DNA from: JBCCGI01 sp039029355
GTDB taxonomy: Bacteria > Planctomycetota > UBA1135 > GCA-002686595
Direction: 5' to 3'
Length of the DNA stretch: 64,000 bases
Assembly (NCBI GenBank): GCA_039029355.1
Contig: JBCCGI010000036.1
Coordinates: 1-64,000 of the forward strand
The position numbers and the translations under genes were made by a program. The notes under the pieces were generated by a model. It was not told the origin of the DNA. It was given only the letters and a program-made list of their open reading frames with translations, and did not search any database. Numbering within the stretch: the stretch's first letter is position 1; every line of letters begins with the position of its first letter. Below, piece after piece: positions 53,584-62,380 of this stretch.

Positions 53584-55803
53584 CTACGGCGCGGTGACCA
53601 GCTCCAGTCCGTTGGTCAGCGCGATGTTGGCGGGCGTGTCCGGCCGGGTCACCGCGCCCTGGAAGTAGAACGGCACGCCCACGAGGGCCGGATCCAGGAG
53701 CGGGATCGGCCAGGTCACCGCCGCCCCGTCGTTGCTGATCGCCTGCTGCGAGAGCAGGTTCGGCACGAGGAGATAGGCCACGCAGTCGGCGCCGAAGCCG
53801 GGCACCGCGATCTCGGCGAAGCCGGTGCCGTAGTAGAGGAGCGCGAGCTCTCCGAAGTCGCCGCCTCGGAAGACGTTCAGGTGCACGGTGTTGCCGAGCC
53901 GCGCGCAGCCGCGTCCCACCAGGTCGGGAGCCTTATACGCGTCGGTGGCACCACACCCCGAGCCGAAGAGGGCCAGCCGGCCGCAGGAGTCCTGGGGCAG
54001 CGTCCCCAGGTGGGCGACGTGGAGGTCCGTCCCATCCCCGTCGCCATTTAGGTCGGAGCCCTCCTCGCGGATCATGGCCAGCACGTTGCGGCCGTTCAGG
54101 ACCGGCTTGCGCGCCTGAAGAGGCGAACCGCGGAGGCCGGTCTGGAACGACACCTTGTCCTCGAGGTCGTAGATCCCGAACTGCCACGGAAGCGGTCCGC
54201 TCTCCGCGCCGAGGAGCGCGAGGACCTCGTCGCCGAGCTCCAGCGACCAGTGCACCGGCTCGGGCGTGCTCAGGTCTTCGGCGGCGAAGGCGCGCGCACG
54301 CAGGCCCGTGTTCACCGTCTCGCCGGTCGCGAACTCGTGCACGAAGACGACGCCCTCGACGCCGACGCCCGAGGGCTCGTCGCTGAGCTCCGCCCCCTCG
54401 CCGGTGGGGCTGTCGTCGACGAGGAACGCAAGGTGCGTATCCGACAGGGCGGGAGCCCGCGAGATCGTCGCCAGCCCGAGGTTGGTCAGCCGCTGGCCCG
54501 CCGGCGCGGCCGCGTCGTAGACGAGCAGCACCAGGTCCGCGTCATCGCCGTCCCCGTTGTAGTCGGTGCCGGCAAGCCCGCCGCCGGGCCCGGTGGGCGG
54601 CTGCGGGTCTCCCGCGGCGGTCTGATCCGCCTCCGAGACCTGGAAGGCGACCTTCGTGCCGAGCACCGTGTAGGGGACGTTGTCCGACGTCCAGGCCGTG
54701 GCCAGGTCGGTGGACTCCAGGCCGTTCAGCGCGGACCACACGTGCAGCACGTAGTCGGACGTGTCGCCGTCGCCGTTCAGGTCCGCGCCCTTGGCCGCTT
54801 CGTCGGCGACGAAGGCGAAGGCGTGGTCCGAGTAGCTCCCCACGGACGTGTAGGAGTACGAATCGAGCTTGGTGTTGAAGAGCGTGCCCGTCGCTGTGTC
54901 GTAGACGTGCGGCACTACGTCGCTCGTGTCGCCGTCTTCGTTGAAGTCCTGCTGGGCATCGGCCTCGTCCCCCATCAGGTAGAGGTACGTGCCGGCGGCA
55001 GCGAGGGAGAAGTGCTTCTCGAGCGCCAAGGGGGCGTGGTCGACGAGCGCGCCCGTCGCGGTGTCGAACACCCCGGCCATCAGGTGGCCAGCGCTGCCCA
55101 CGCCGAGGTCACAGTCGGTGTCGAGGATCGCGACCCGCTGCGTCCCCGCTCCGAAGGACTCGAAGGTAACGGTCAACACCGGGGAAGGCAGCAGCAGCGT
55201 CGAGGTCCCCGCGACCTGGTCGAGCACGACCAGGTCGTCGCACGAAGGGCACGGGACCGGTTCCTCGCACGTGCCCTGCTGGACGACCAGGACCATCCCG
55301 CCCTTCGGGTCCATGTGGGTGTAGTCGTTCTGACTCCCGGCCACCTTCGAGCTCAAGACGACGCTCCCGCTCGCGATGGTGTACGTCGCCAGCACCGTGT
55401 CGTCGAGCTGGCCGTCTCCGGTGTGGTCGACCCCGTCGTCCTCCTCGTCGACGAAGTAGAAGACCTTGCCGAGCTGAATCACCGGGCGTTCGTGCCCCGC
55501 GGCGTGGGGCAGGCGCCGCAGGCCCGGCGGGTACGCCGGGTCGTAGACGGTCGCGTCGCCCGGATCGTGAAGGAAGATGAAGCGGTCGGCGGTGTCGCCG
55601 TCGCCGTTGACGTCGCCCTGCTCGACCTCGGCCACCTGGAACGCGAAGTAGCCCTCCGCGGCCGAGAAGAGGAGCCCGGCGGAGATGGCCTCCGCTTCCA
55701 GCCCGAGGTTGACGACCTCGGGAGGATCCTGGGCGCTGGCCGTGGAAGGGGCGAGAAGGAGCGGCAGAGCGAGCGTGCTTGCGGGCGCGGTGAAGGGTTT
55801 CAT
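53584..55803 (-). CDS. Secreted repeat protein with Ca-binding-like loops and shared C-terminal module
   Basis: This 739-residue protein starts at ATG 55803 (signal peptide MKPFTAPASTLALPLLLAPSTASA). Several repeats carry the loop D-x-N-G-D-G-D-T-x-D followed by V-x-H-V-(Y/W)-(D/S), e.g. GADLNGDGDTSDYVLHVW and GTDYNGDGDDADLVLLVYD. They resemble propeller blades with dockerin-like calcium loops. Residues ~590-739 are the module, here containing LLDPALVGVPFYFQGAVTRP and ending ALTNGLELVTAP. I do not recognise a named family for the main part. It lies between another repeat protein and a divergent ECF sigma/kinase pair whose start is 248 bp away. Confidence 0.8.
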   Translation of the reverse strand: MKPFTAPASTLALPLLLAPSTASAQDPPEVVNLGLEAEAISAGLLFSAAEGYFAFQVAEVEQGDVNGDGDTADRFIFLHDPGDATVYDPAYPPGLRRLPHAAGHERPVIQLGKVFYFVDEEDDGVDHTGDGQLDDTVLATYTIASGSVVLSSKVAGSQNDYTHMDPKGGMVLVVQQGTCEEPVPCPSCDDLVVLDQVAGTSTLLLPSPVLTVTFESFGAGTQRVAILDTDCDLGVGSAGHLMAGVFDTATGALVDHAPLALEKHFSLAAAGTYLYLMGDEADAQQDFNEDGDTSDVVPHVYDTATGTLFNTKLDSYSYTSVGSYSDHAFAFVADEAAKGADLNGDGDTSDYVLHVWSALNGLESTDLATAWTSDNVPYTVLGTKVAFQVSEADQTAAGDPQPPTGPGGGLAGTDYNGDGDDADLVLLVYDAAAPAGQRLTNLGLATISRAPALSDTHLAFLVDDSPTGEGAELSDEPSGVGVEGVVFVHEFATGETVNTGLRARAFAAEDLSTPEPVHWSLELGDEVLALLGAESGPLPWQFGIYDLEDKVSFQTGLRGSPLQARKPVLNGRNVLAMIREEGSDLNGDGDGTDLHVAHLGTLPQDSCGRLALFGSGCGATDAYKAPDLVGRGCARLGNTVHLNVFRGGDFGELALLYYGTGFAEIAVPGFGADCVAYLLVPNLLSQQAISNDGAAVTWPIPLLDPALVGVPFYFQGAVTRPDTPANIALTNGLELVTAP

Positions 55804-56051
55804 CGGGACTCCGTCCTGTGCATCGGTCGTGGGAAGGGGCGAGTCGTCTCGCCCGCACGACTGAGCCAGGGCCGGAACAAGGCGGCGGCTGCGGGCAATC
55901 CCGGAGAATCCACTCGCTCGGCCGGGCGCGGCCGGGAGTGGACCTCGCCGAAGCGGACCGGGGACGGCGGCGCCGTCCGTTCGCGCATCTTCCCCCCAAA
56001 ACAACGGGCACGGACGCTAGGCTCGGCGTTGGAGGGAGAGACCCCGTCGTC

Positions 56052-56636
56052 ATGCCCGACGACCAAGCCCAAATCACCCGCCTGCTCGCACGTCTGAGCG
56101 GGGGCGATCCAAGCGCGCGCGAGGAGCTCGCGCCGCTCGTCTTCGCCCAGTTGCGCGCCGTCGCCGAGAGCCGGCTCGGCCGCGAGCGGCGTGGACACAC
56201 GCTGCAGGCCACGGCGCTCGTAGGCGAGCTCTGGCTCGTCCTCGAGCGCAGCTGCGACTCGCACGAGTGGCCCAGCCGCGGGCACTTCTACAGCTGGAGC
56301 TCGGAGGTGATGGCCTCCTTCCTGCGCGACTGGGCCAAGCACAAGCGCACCGCCAAGGCCGGCGGCTCCTGGGTCCGGGTCTGCCTGGACGAGGGTCTCG
56401 GCCTGCAGCTTGCGCCGCCGGGGACCGACCTGCTGGACGTCCTCGAGGCGATCGACGGCATCGGGGAGAGCCACCCCGAGTGGGCGCACCTGATCGAGCT
56501 GAGGCTGTTCGCAGGCCTCTCCCAGACCGAGATCGCGGAGACCGCAGAGCTGAGCGCGGATCAGGTCGGCAGGCGGCTGCGGGTCGCCTTCGCCCTGCTG
56601 CGCCAGCGGCTGCGCTCGCTGGACGACGAGGTCTGA
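56052..56636 (+). CDS. ECF sigma factor (TIGR02999-type) paired with a TPR kinase
   Basis: This 194-residue protein has the signature of the planctomycete-type ECF group TIGR02999 (Sigma70_ECF, PF07638): LTRLL-type N-terminus, LVFAQLRAVAESRLGRERRGHTLQATALVGELWLVL, then the region 4 helix-turn-helix HLIELRLFAGLSQTEIAETAELSADQVGRRLRVAFALLRQRL. The start is ATG 56052. Its stop (TGA 56634-56636) is followed one base later by the ATG of the kinase gene, so the pair is translationally coupled. In this group the adjacent kinase is thought to control sigma activity by phosphorylation. No anti-sigma factor is visible. Confidence 0.9.
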   Translation: MPDDQAQITRLLARLSGGDPSAREELAPLVFAQLRAVAESRLGRERRGHTLQATALVGELWLVLERSCDSHEWPSRGHFYSWSSEVMASFLRDWAKHKRTAKAGGSWVRVCLDEGLGLQLAPPGTDLLDVLEAIDGIGESHPEWAHLIELRLFAGLSQTEIAETAELSADQVGRRLRVAFALLRQRLRSLDDEV

Positions 56637-56637
56637 A

Positions 56638-59600
56638 ATGGACACTTCCCGCGCCGGACAGGGCCGCGTGCTGGAGCTGGCCGAGGAAGCGCTCGGTCGA
56701 CCGGCGAGCGAACGACCGAGCTTCCTTCGCAGCCGCTGCGGCGACGACGACCGGCTGCTCGCGCGCTGCCTCGAGCTGATCGAGGAGGCCAGCGGCTTCG
56801 ACGATCTGCCCACGCTGCGCCTCGAGGCCGGCCGCATCGCCACCGCGGACGGCGCGCGCCCCGGGCACCTCCAGGGCGACGGCGTGCCGCGCGACCTCGC
56901 CGGCTACCGCCTGCTCAGGATCCTCGGCGAGGGCGGCATGGGGATCGTCTACCTCGCCGAGCAGGAACGACCCCGGCGGAGGGTCGCGCTCAAGGTGCTG
57001 CACCCGTTCCTGCTCCACTCCGCACGGTCGCGGCGGCGCTTCGAGATCGAGGTGGACGTCCTCGCGCGGCTGGAGCACCCCGGGATCGCAAGCATCTACG
57101 ACGCCGGCACCGCGGTCGCCGGCGGCGAGGAGGTGCCGTACCTCACGATGGAGTGGGTCGAAGGGGAGCCCCTCGGCGACTACGTACGCCGCGCGCGGCC
57201 CGCACGCGAGGCGCGCATCGAGCTCGTGGCCGCCATCGCGGACGCCGTGCAGCACGCCCACCGGAAGGGTGTCGTGCACCGCGACCTGAAGCCGGGCAAC
57301 GTCCTGATCAACGCGGACGGCAAGCCCAAGGTCGTCGACTTCGGCATCGCCGCCTCGACCGACGAGCGCCTGGGCGCAACGCGGTTGACCGCGGCGGGCA
57401 CCGTGCCGGGGACGCGCGACTTCCTGGCGCCCGAGCAGGTCCGCGGCGCGGCGCAAGACGTGGACCTGCGCACCGACGTCTACGCGCTCGGCCTCTTGGC
57501 CCACGAGGTCTTGGGCGGCGAGCCCGCCTTCCGGTTGGAGCGCCTGCCCCTGTCCGAGGCGGTCGAGCGCATCCTGCACGCCGAGCCCACGCCGCTGGGT
57601 CGGCTCGATCCCGGCTGCGCCGGCGACCTGCAGACCGTGCTCCAAAAGGCGCATCACAAGGACCCCGAGCGGCGCTACGAGAGCGCGGCGGCCTTCGCGG
57701 ACGACCTGCGCCGCGCGCTGCGGAGCGAGCCTGTAACGGCCCGTTCCCCCGACGCGGCCTATCACCTGCGGCTCCTCCTGCGCCGCCACCCGCGCGAGAG
57801 CGCGCTCGCGGGGATGCTGCTGGCCGTCCTTGTGGCCGCCGCGGCCGTCCTGTTCGTCCAGAACCGCTCGCTGACGCGGGCCAACCAGATGCTGACGCTG
57901 GCGGCGCGCTACTTCGTCGACGCCGAAGAGGGCGGTGAGCCCGCGTCGGGCCCGGAGCGCGTGACGCTCGACCCCCTCGGGGCCAGCCGCTCACTCGAGG
58001 AGGCGCGGCTGGCGGCGCCTCCGCTGTCGATCTTCTACTCGGTCACCGCGCGGCACGAGCGGTGGTCCGAGGACCTCGAACGCTCGGTCGCGGCGTTCGA
58101 GCGCGCCCACCTCGCCGGAGGCGGGGACCGCGTGTTCGACGCCGCCGGAGAGCCGGTCGCCCTGCCGACGCTCCTCTTCGAGCTGCCGCTCGCCGAAGGT
58201 GGCCGCCTGGAGGGCCTGTCCGGCATCCGGCGCACCGAGCACGGGGTCGTGCGGATCACCGGCGAACTCGAGCATCCCGTGGGCGGACCGGGCCTGCCGG
58301 TGGCGCTGTTCGAGCGCGCACAGCTCCTGTGGCGGGCGTACGCCTGGTCGCGACGGTCGGCGTTTGCAGACGAGGAGCTCAGGGAGCGGTACGAGGCGCG
58401 CTGCCGGGCGGCCCTCCTGCGCACCGAACGCACCGGCGACGCCTGCTACGGTCCGCTTGCAGAGGCGACGCGCCTCGTGTTGCTGGACCGCGAGCGCGAG
58501 GGCAGTCCGCTCGCGGGACGCGACGCGCTGGAGCGGGCGGCGCGGACACTAGAGGCCCGGCGGCGATCCGAGTACTGGCACCTGAAGGGCACGCTCGCCT
58601 TGCGTCAGTACGTACTGAGCTTCGCCCCCGCGCTGCCGTACAGCGCCGAGGAGGCCGAGGCGGCCTTCACCGAGGCGGTGTGGCTCGACCCCGACGACTT
58701 CATGTCCTGGGGACACCTCGGCCTCGCGCGCCGCGACCTGGCCGGCAAGGAGGCGCCGGCCTTCGAGGCCTATACGCGCGCGGCCGAGCTCTGCCCGGAC
58801 AACCCTCCCCTGTGGGCCAACGTGGCGCTCGCGGCGCGCGACTTCGACCGCCACGACGCCTGCGTCGCGGCGGCGCTCCGGGTCCTCGCGCACGAGGGGT
58901 CAACCGCGAGCGACCTGGACCGGGTGGTGCAAACGCTGCTCACCATCGACCGCTTCGAGCCGGCGCGGGCCGGGCTCCGGCTCCTGCGCGAGCGCGGCCT
59001 CGCCGGGGCCTCGACCCGGCGGCAAGAGCTCGAGCTCGTCCTGCGCCCCGATGCCGAGACGCTCGAGGACGGCGCGGTGGACGCGCTGCTCGCCGACCCG
59101 CCCGACGACCCGCGCTGGTGGCTGGAGGCCGCCCGCCTGGCGCGCCGCTCCGGGCGAGCCGCCCACGCCGCGCAACTGGAGGCCCGCATCCGCTCGGAGG
59201 CTCCGGACGGCCTGGCCGCGGCGTTGCTCCGCGCCGGCGAGCTCGAGCGGGCCGGCGACCTGGACGGAGCGCGCCGCGCGGTCGAGGCGGCGATGATCGC
59301 GCAGGAGGACGGCCGCGAGCGGCTGGTGGAAGAGCTGGTGCGCTTGGCGAGCGCCGCGGGCAAGCCGCCGCCGCGGGCCGCGGACCTCCCGGCTCCCGTC
59401 TCCTTCGAGCGGCAGCAGTACTGGAGCGCCATCCTCTTCGCCCGGCGCCTGGACGCGCTGGGGGCGCGCGCGCTGGCGTGCGAGCTGCTCGCGACCTGGG
59501 TCGCCACTCCGCCGGGAGAGCCGCGCCCCGCGAACGAGCTGGTGTGCCAGCTGGTGGAGCTCCTGTTGTCAGCGGACGAACCCGAAGCCCTCGACCGCGC

Positions 59601-59928
59601 CTGGGAGCACCTCGTTCCGGTCGACGATGAGGATCGGCAGCGCCCGGTGTCCATCGCTTGGTTCCACCGCCTGCGGGCGATCTTCGCGGCCCGCGCCGAG
59701 CGCTGGGAGGAAGTCTTGGATCACGCCCAACGCTTCGGGGCCATCCGCGGCGCGCCGCTGGCGGACGTCGCCCTGGCGGAGGCGCGCGCCCAGCTGGGCC
59801 TCGGGCGGCGCGAGGAGGCGGGGGAGAGCCTCTGGACGGCGCGCCGCCTGCGCGGAGAGCCGTTTCGCGGGCGGCTGCTCGCCGGCTGGGAGGCCGCGCT
59901 CGCCGCCGACCTGGGCCCGCCGCGCTGA
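56638..59928 (+). CDS. Membrane Ser/Thr protein kinase with C-terminal TPR-like region
   Basis: The 1096-residue protein has a kinase domain at about 90-365. It holds P-loop GEGGMG (97-102), Lys119 (ALK), HRDLKPGN with Asp216, DFGIA (234-238) and APEQVRG. All catalytic residues are present. A ~60-residue N-terminal helical segment precedes it. A transmembrane helix lies at about 388-407 (ESALAGMLLAVLVAAAAVLFV). The C-terminal ~680 residues are helical with TPR-like pairs, e.g. AVWLDPDDFMSWGHLGLARRDLAGKEAPAFEAYTRAAELCPDNPPLW. It follows the sigma gene by 1 bp. It should phosphorylate protein partners, the sigma factor being the obvious candidate. Confidence 0.9.
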   Translation: MDTSRAGQGRVLELAEEALGRPASERPSFLRSRCGDDDRLLARCLELIEEASGFDDLPTLRLEAGRIATADGARPGHLQGDGVPRDLAGYRLLRILGEGGMGIVYLAEQERPRRRVALKVLHPFLLHSARSRRRFEIEVDVLARLEHPGIASIYDAGTAVAGGEEVPYLTMEWVEGEPLGDYVRRARPAREARIELVAAIADAVQHAHRKGVVHRDLKPGNVLINADGKPKVVDFGIAASTDERLGATRLTAAGTVPGTRDFLAPEQVRGAAQDVDLRTDVYALGLLAHEVLGGEPAFRLERLPLSEAVERILHAEPTPLGRLDPGCAGDLQTVLQKAHHKDPERRYESAAAFADDLRRALRSEPVTARSPDAAYHLRLLLRRHPRESALAGMLLAVLVAAAAVLFVQNRSLTRANQMLTLAARYFVDAEEGGEPASGPERVTLDPLGASRSLEEARLAAPPLSIFYSVTARHERWSEDLERSVAAFERAHLAGGGDRVFDAAGEPVALPTLLFELPLAEGGRLEGLSGIRRTEHGVVRITGELEHPVGGPGLPVALFERAQLLWRAYAWSRRSAFADEELRERYEARCRAALLRTERTGDACYGPLAEATRLVLLDREREGSPLAGRDALERAARTLEARRRSEYWHLKGTLALRQYVLSFAPALPYSAEEAEAAFTEAVWLDPDDFMSWGHLGLARRDLAGKEAPAFEAYTRAAELCPDNPPLWANVALAARDFDRHDACVAAALRVLAHEGSTASDLDRVVQTLLTIDRFEPARAGLRLLRERGLAGASTRRQELELVLRPDAETLEDGAVDALLADPPDDPRWWLEAARLARRSGRAAHAAQLEARIRSEAPDGLAAALLRAGELERAGDLDGARRAVEAAMIAQEDGRERLVEELVRLASAAGKPPPRAADLPAPVSFERQQYWSAILFARRLDALGARALACELLATWVATPPGEPRPANELVCQLVELLLSADEPEALDRAWEHLVPVDDEDRQRPVSIAWFHRLRAIFAARAERWEEVLDHAQRFGAIRGAPLADVALAEARAQLGLGRREEAGESLWTARRLRGEPFRGRLLAGWEAALAADLGPPR

Positions 59929-60146
59929 CGCCCCCCGCCCGAGGACGAGTCGGCACGGCGAGCGTCTTCATGACCCACGCGAGCGGACCGCCGTTTGGCT
60001 GCTTTTCCGCGCGGATCCGAATCTTCGTTGCAGTGTCCGGGAGCCCCTCTCGTTTGGCCCCGCGAGACGCAAAGCGGCCCCCGGCTCGCCTGGACGGATC
60101 CTTGCGAAGGGGGCTGCACTTCCCGAGCACAGAAACGACTGTTCCG

Positions 60147-62291
60147 ATGCAGAACTACCTCCTTCCCTCCCTCCTCCTGGTCCCCGCCGCGGCCGCCCAG
60201 ACCCCGCTGTCGCAGCCCCACGCGCCCCTGCGCTCGCCCGCCGGGACGTCCCACTCCTGGTCGGACGTCGATGCCGACGGGCGGCTCGACCTGATCCTCG
60301 TCCAGCCCGGCGCCGGCCTGCGGATGCTCCGGAACGACGGCCACGGCGGCCTCGTGGACATGACCGAGCGCGCGGGCCTGTCCGACGCGGTCCAGCCCAC
60401 GGGCGTCGTGGGCGAAGACCTCGACGGCGACGGCCATCTCGACCTGGTCCTGGTCGCTCCGAGCGACACGAGCCAGGTGTACTGGGGCACGTCGCAGGGC
60501 GTCTTCCTCCGCGCCGGGGCCGAGGCCGGCCTCGAGCTCCAAGGCACCCTGGGCGCCGGCGTGAGCGGCGCCCAGGTGGTCGACTACGACGGCGATGGCG
60601 ACGGCGACCTGTGGCTCTCGACGCGCGACGGCAAGCACCTGTTCCAGCAGACCGGCCGCGCCTTCACGCCGGTGGACCTCTCCCTCGGCGCGATGCCTGC
60701 GGGGATCGCGGGTCAGGTCGACCCGATGTCGACCGCGGCCTTCTCGTTCGGCTGCGCGCTGACGATCGACGACGCGGCCAACCCGGGCACGTGCCTGTCG
60801 GCCTCGTCGGTGCCGACGCTCGGCATGCTCTATCCGATCTCGAACGAGTGGTTCGTCGACGCGGTGAGCGGCGCCGTCGGGATCGGCAACCTCGACCCGC
60901 AGGCCACGCTGGACGTGAACGGCGTCATCCGCTCGCGCGCGGGCGGTGTTGAGTTCCCGGACGGGTCGATCCAGTCGACGGCCAGCTTGGTGGGCCCGGC
61001 CGGGCCGGTGGGTCCTCCGGGGCCGACGGGGCCGACGGGGCCAACCGGCGCGACGGGTCCCCAGGGGGCAACCGGTAGCGACGGCGAGCAAGGTCCGACC
61101 GGCCCGGCGGGGCCCGCGGGACCGATCGGGCCCGCCGGAGCCGACGGAAGCGATGCGCTCTGGAGCGTCTCCGATTCCACCATGACCTCCTCCGGCAACG
61201 TCGGCATCGGCCCGTTCAATCCCTCGAACGACTTCGAGGTCAACAGCCCGAACGCAGGCCTGTGGGTGCAGCCCGGAAGCACCGGCACGGACGTCACGTA
61301 CAAGGCGCACCTGGGAGGGACCAAGGACCTCCGCTTCGTCTATGAGGACAACGGCGGCGGCCGCAGCACGGTGATGACGATGAAAGGCAACGGAGCGCTC
61401 AGCGGCAACGTCGGTATCGGCACCGACGCTCCCGAAGCCGCGCTCGACGTGAACGGCACCCTCCGCTCTCAGGACCTCCTGGCCGACCGCGGCACCGCGA
61501 CGGGCGACCTGACGCGCTCCCTGACCCTCGCGGGGGCTCGCAGCGACGATCTGGAGGCCTCCTCGCAGATCGACTTCGAGAACCTCGACGACGACGGGGC
61601 TTCCGGCGAGTACATCGGGGCGAGCATTCGGTCCCACAACGACACCGGAGCGGATTCCGGTGACCTGCGCTTCCTCACCGGCAGCGGGTTGACGCTCGTC
61701 GAGCGGATGGTGATCACCTCGAGCGGCGAGGTCGGGATCCGGGTGAAGGACCCCACGGCTGCGCTCGACGTGTCCGGCGGCCTGCGCGTCCGGGACGGCG
61801 GGATCGAGTTCGCCGATGGGACGGTGCAGTCCACGGCGTCCTACTACGCGCAGCCGCAGATCCATGCCGTCGGCCTTGCGGACTGGATCCCGAGCGGGCC
61901 GGACGCCCATCTGGATCACACTCTCGGGTTCGGCGTCTTCAAGACGTCCTCGACGAGCGGCGACAACACGATCTACGCTCCGCTCGACCTGCCGCAGGGC
62001 GCGCAGATCACCAAGCTGACTTCCTACGTCCGGGACCTAAGCTCGACGAGCAACGTGAACTTCATCCTGAGGCGGATCGATCACGCCAGCTCCACCACGG
62101 AGGTGCTCGCCGAATTCCAGGTGACCGGGTCCTCGGGGTACCTCTCGGCGAGCCTTGATCTGACGATCCCGGCCGAGGTCCAGAACGACCTGAGCTCGCT
62201 CATCCTGCAGGTGACCCCCTTGACCTCGAGCGGCTTCGCGACCGACTGGGGGAGCGTGTGGCTCAAGACCGTCGTGCTCGAGTGGGAGTGA
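60147..62291 (+). CDS. Secreted fibre-like protein: FG-GAP start, collagen-like stretch and tail-fibre-type repeats
   Basis: This 714-residue protein starts at ATG 60147 with a signal peptide (MQNYLLPSLLLVPAAAA). Residues ~35-180 hold two or three VCBS-like units. A collagen-like G-x-y run follows at ~283-336 (GPTGPTGATGPQGATG). Repeats of the type GNVGIGTDAPEAALDVNGT and VGIGNLDPQATLDVNG, with (F/E)ADGTVQSTAS segments, occur on both sides of it. Such repeats are found in bacterial adhesins and phage tail fibres. The end (LTSYVRDLSSTSNVNFILRRIDH; WLKTVVLEWE) is a beta domain unlike the shared module. A trimeric surface fibre is the likely form. Confidence 0.8.
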   Translation: MQNYLLPSLLLVPAAAAQTPLSQPHAPLRSPAGTSHSWSDVDADGRLDLILVQPGAGLRMLRNDGHGGLVDMTERAGLSDAVQPTGVVGEDLDGDGHLDLVLVAPSDTSQVYWGTSQGVFLRAGAEAGLELQGTLGAGVSGAQVVDYDGDGDGDLWLSTRDGKHLFQQTGRAFTPVDLSLGAMPAGIAGQVDPMSTAAFSFGCALTIDDAANPGTCLSASSVPTLGMLYPISNEWFVDAVSGAVGIGNLDPQATLDVNGVIRSRAGGVEFPDGSIQSTASLVGPAGPVGPPGPTGPTGPTGATGPQGATGSDGEQGPTGPAGPAGPIGPAGADGSDALWSVSDSTMTSSGNVGIGPFNPSNDFEVNSPNAGLWVQPGSTGTDVTYKAHLGGTKDLRFVYEDNGGGRSTVMTMKGNGALSGNVGIGTDAPEAALDVNGTLRSQDLLADRGTATGDLTRSLTLAGARSDDLEASSQIDFENLDDDGASGEYIGASIRSHNDTGADSGDLRFLTGSGLTLVERMVITSSGEVGIRVKDPTAALDVSGGLRVRDGGIEFADGTVQSTASYYAQPQIHAVGLADWIPSGPDAHLDHTLGFGVFKTSSTSGDNTIYAPLDLPQGAQITKLTSYVRDLSSTSNVNFILRRIDHASSTTEVLAEFQVTGSSGYLSASLDLTIPAEVQNDLSSLILQVTPLTSSGFATDWGSVWLKTVVLEWE

Positions 62292-62316
62292 CGCGGAGGG
62301 CGACGGACGAGCGCTT

Positions 62317-62366
62317 GCCGGGGGGGCGTAGGTGCGAGCACCTCGCCCCCCCGGCGCGCGTTTCTT
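62317..62366. terminator. Strong terminator hairpin between converging genes
   Basis: GCCGGGGGGGCG (62317-62328) pairs perfectly with CGCCCCCCCGGC (62344-62355), and an inner GGTG/CACC stem closes a CGAG loop. GCGCGTTTCTT follows. It lies 26 bp after the stop of the 60147 gene and 26 bp before the stop of the minus-strand gene, so it can serve both. Confidence 0.85.
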
Positions 62367-62380
62367 GCGATCCCGGTGCG

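Noticed and set aside
60147..62291. Part of a prophage because of tail-fibre-type repeats
   Set aside because: The protein has a signal peptide and no phage capsid, terminase or lysis genes surround it.
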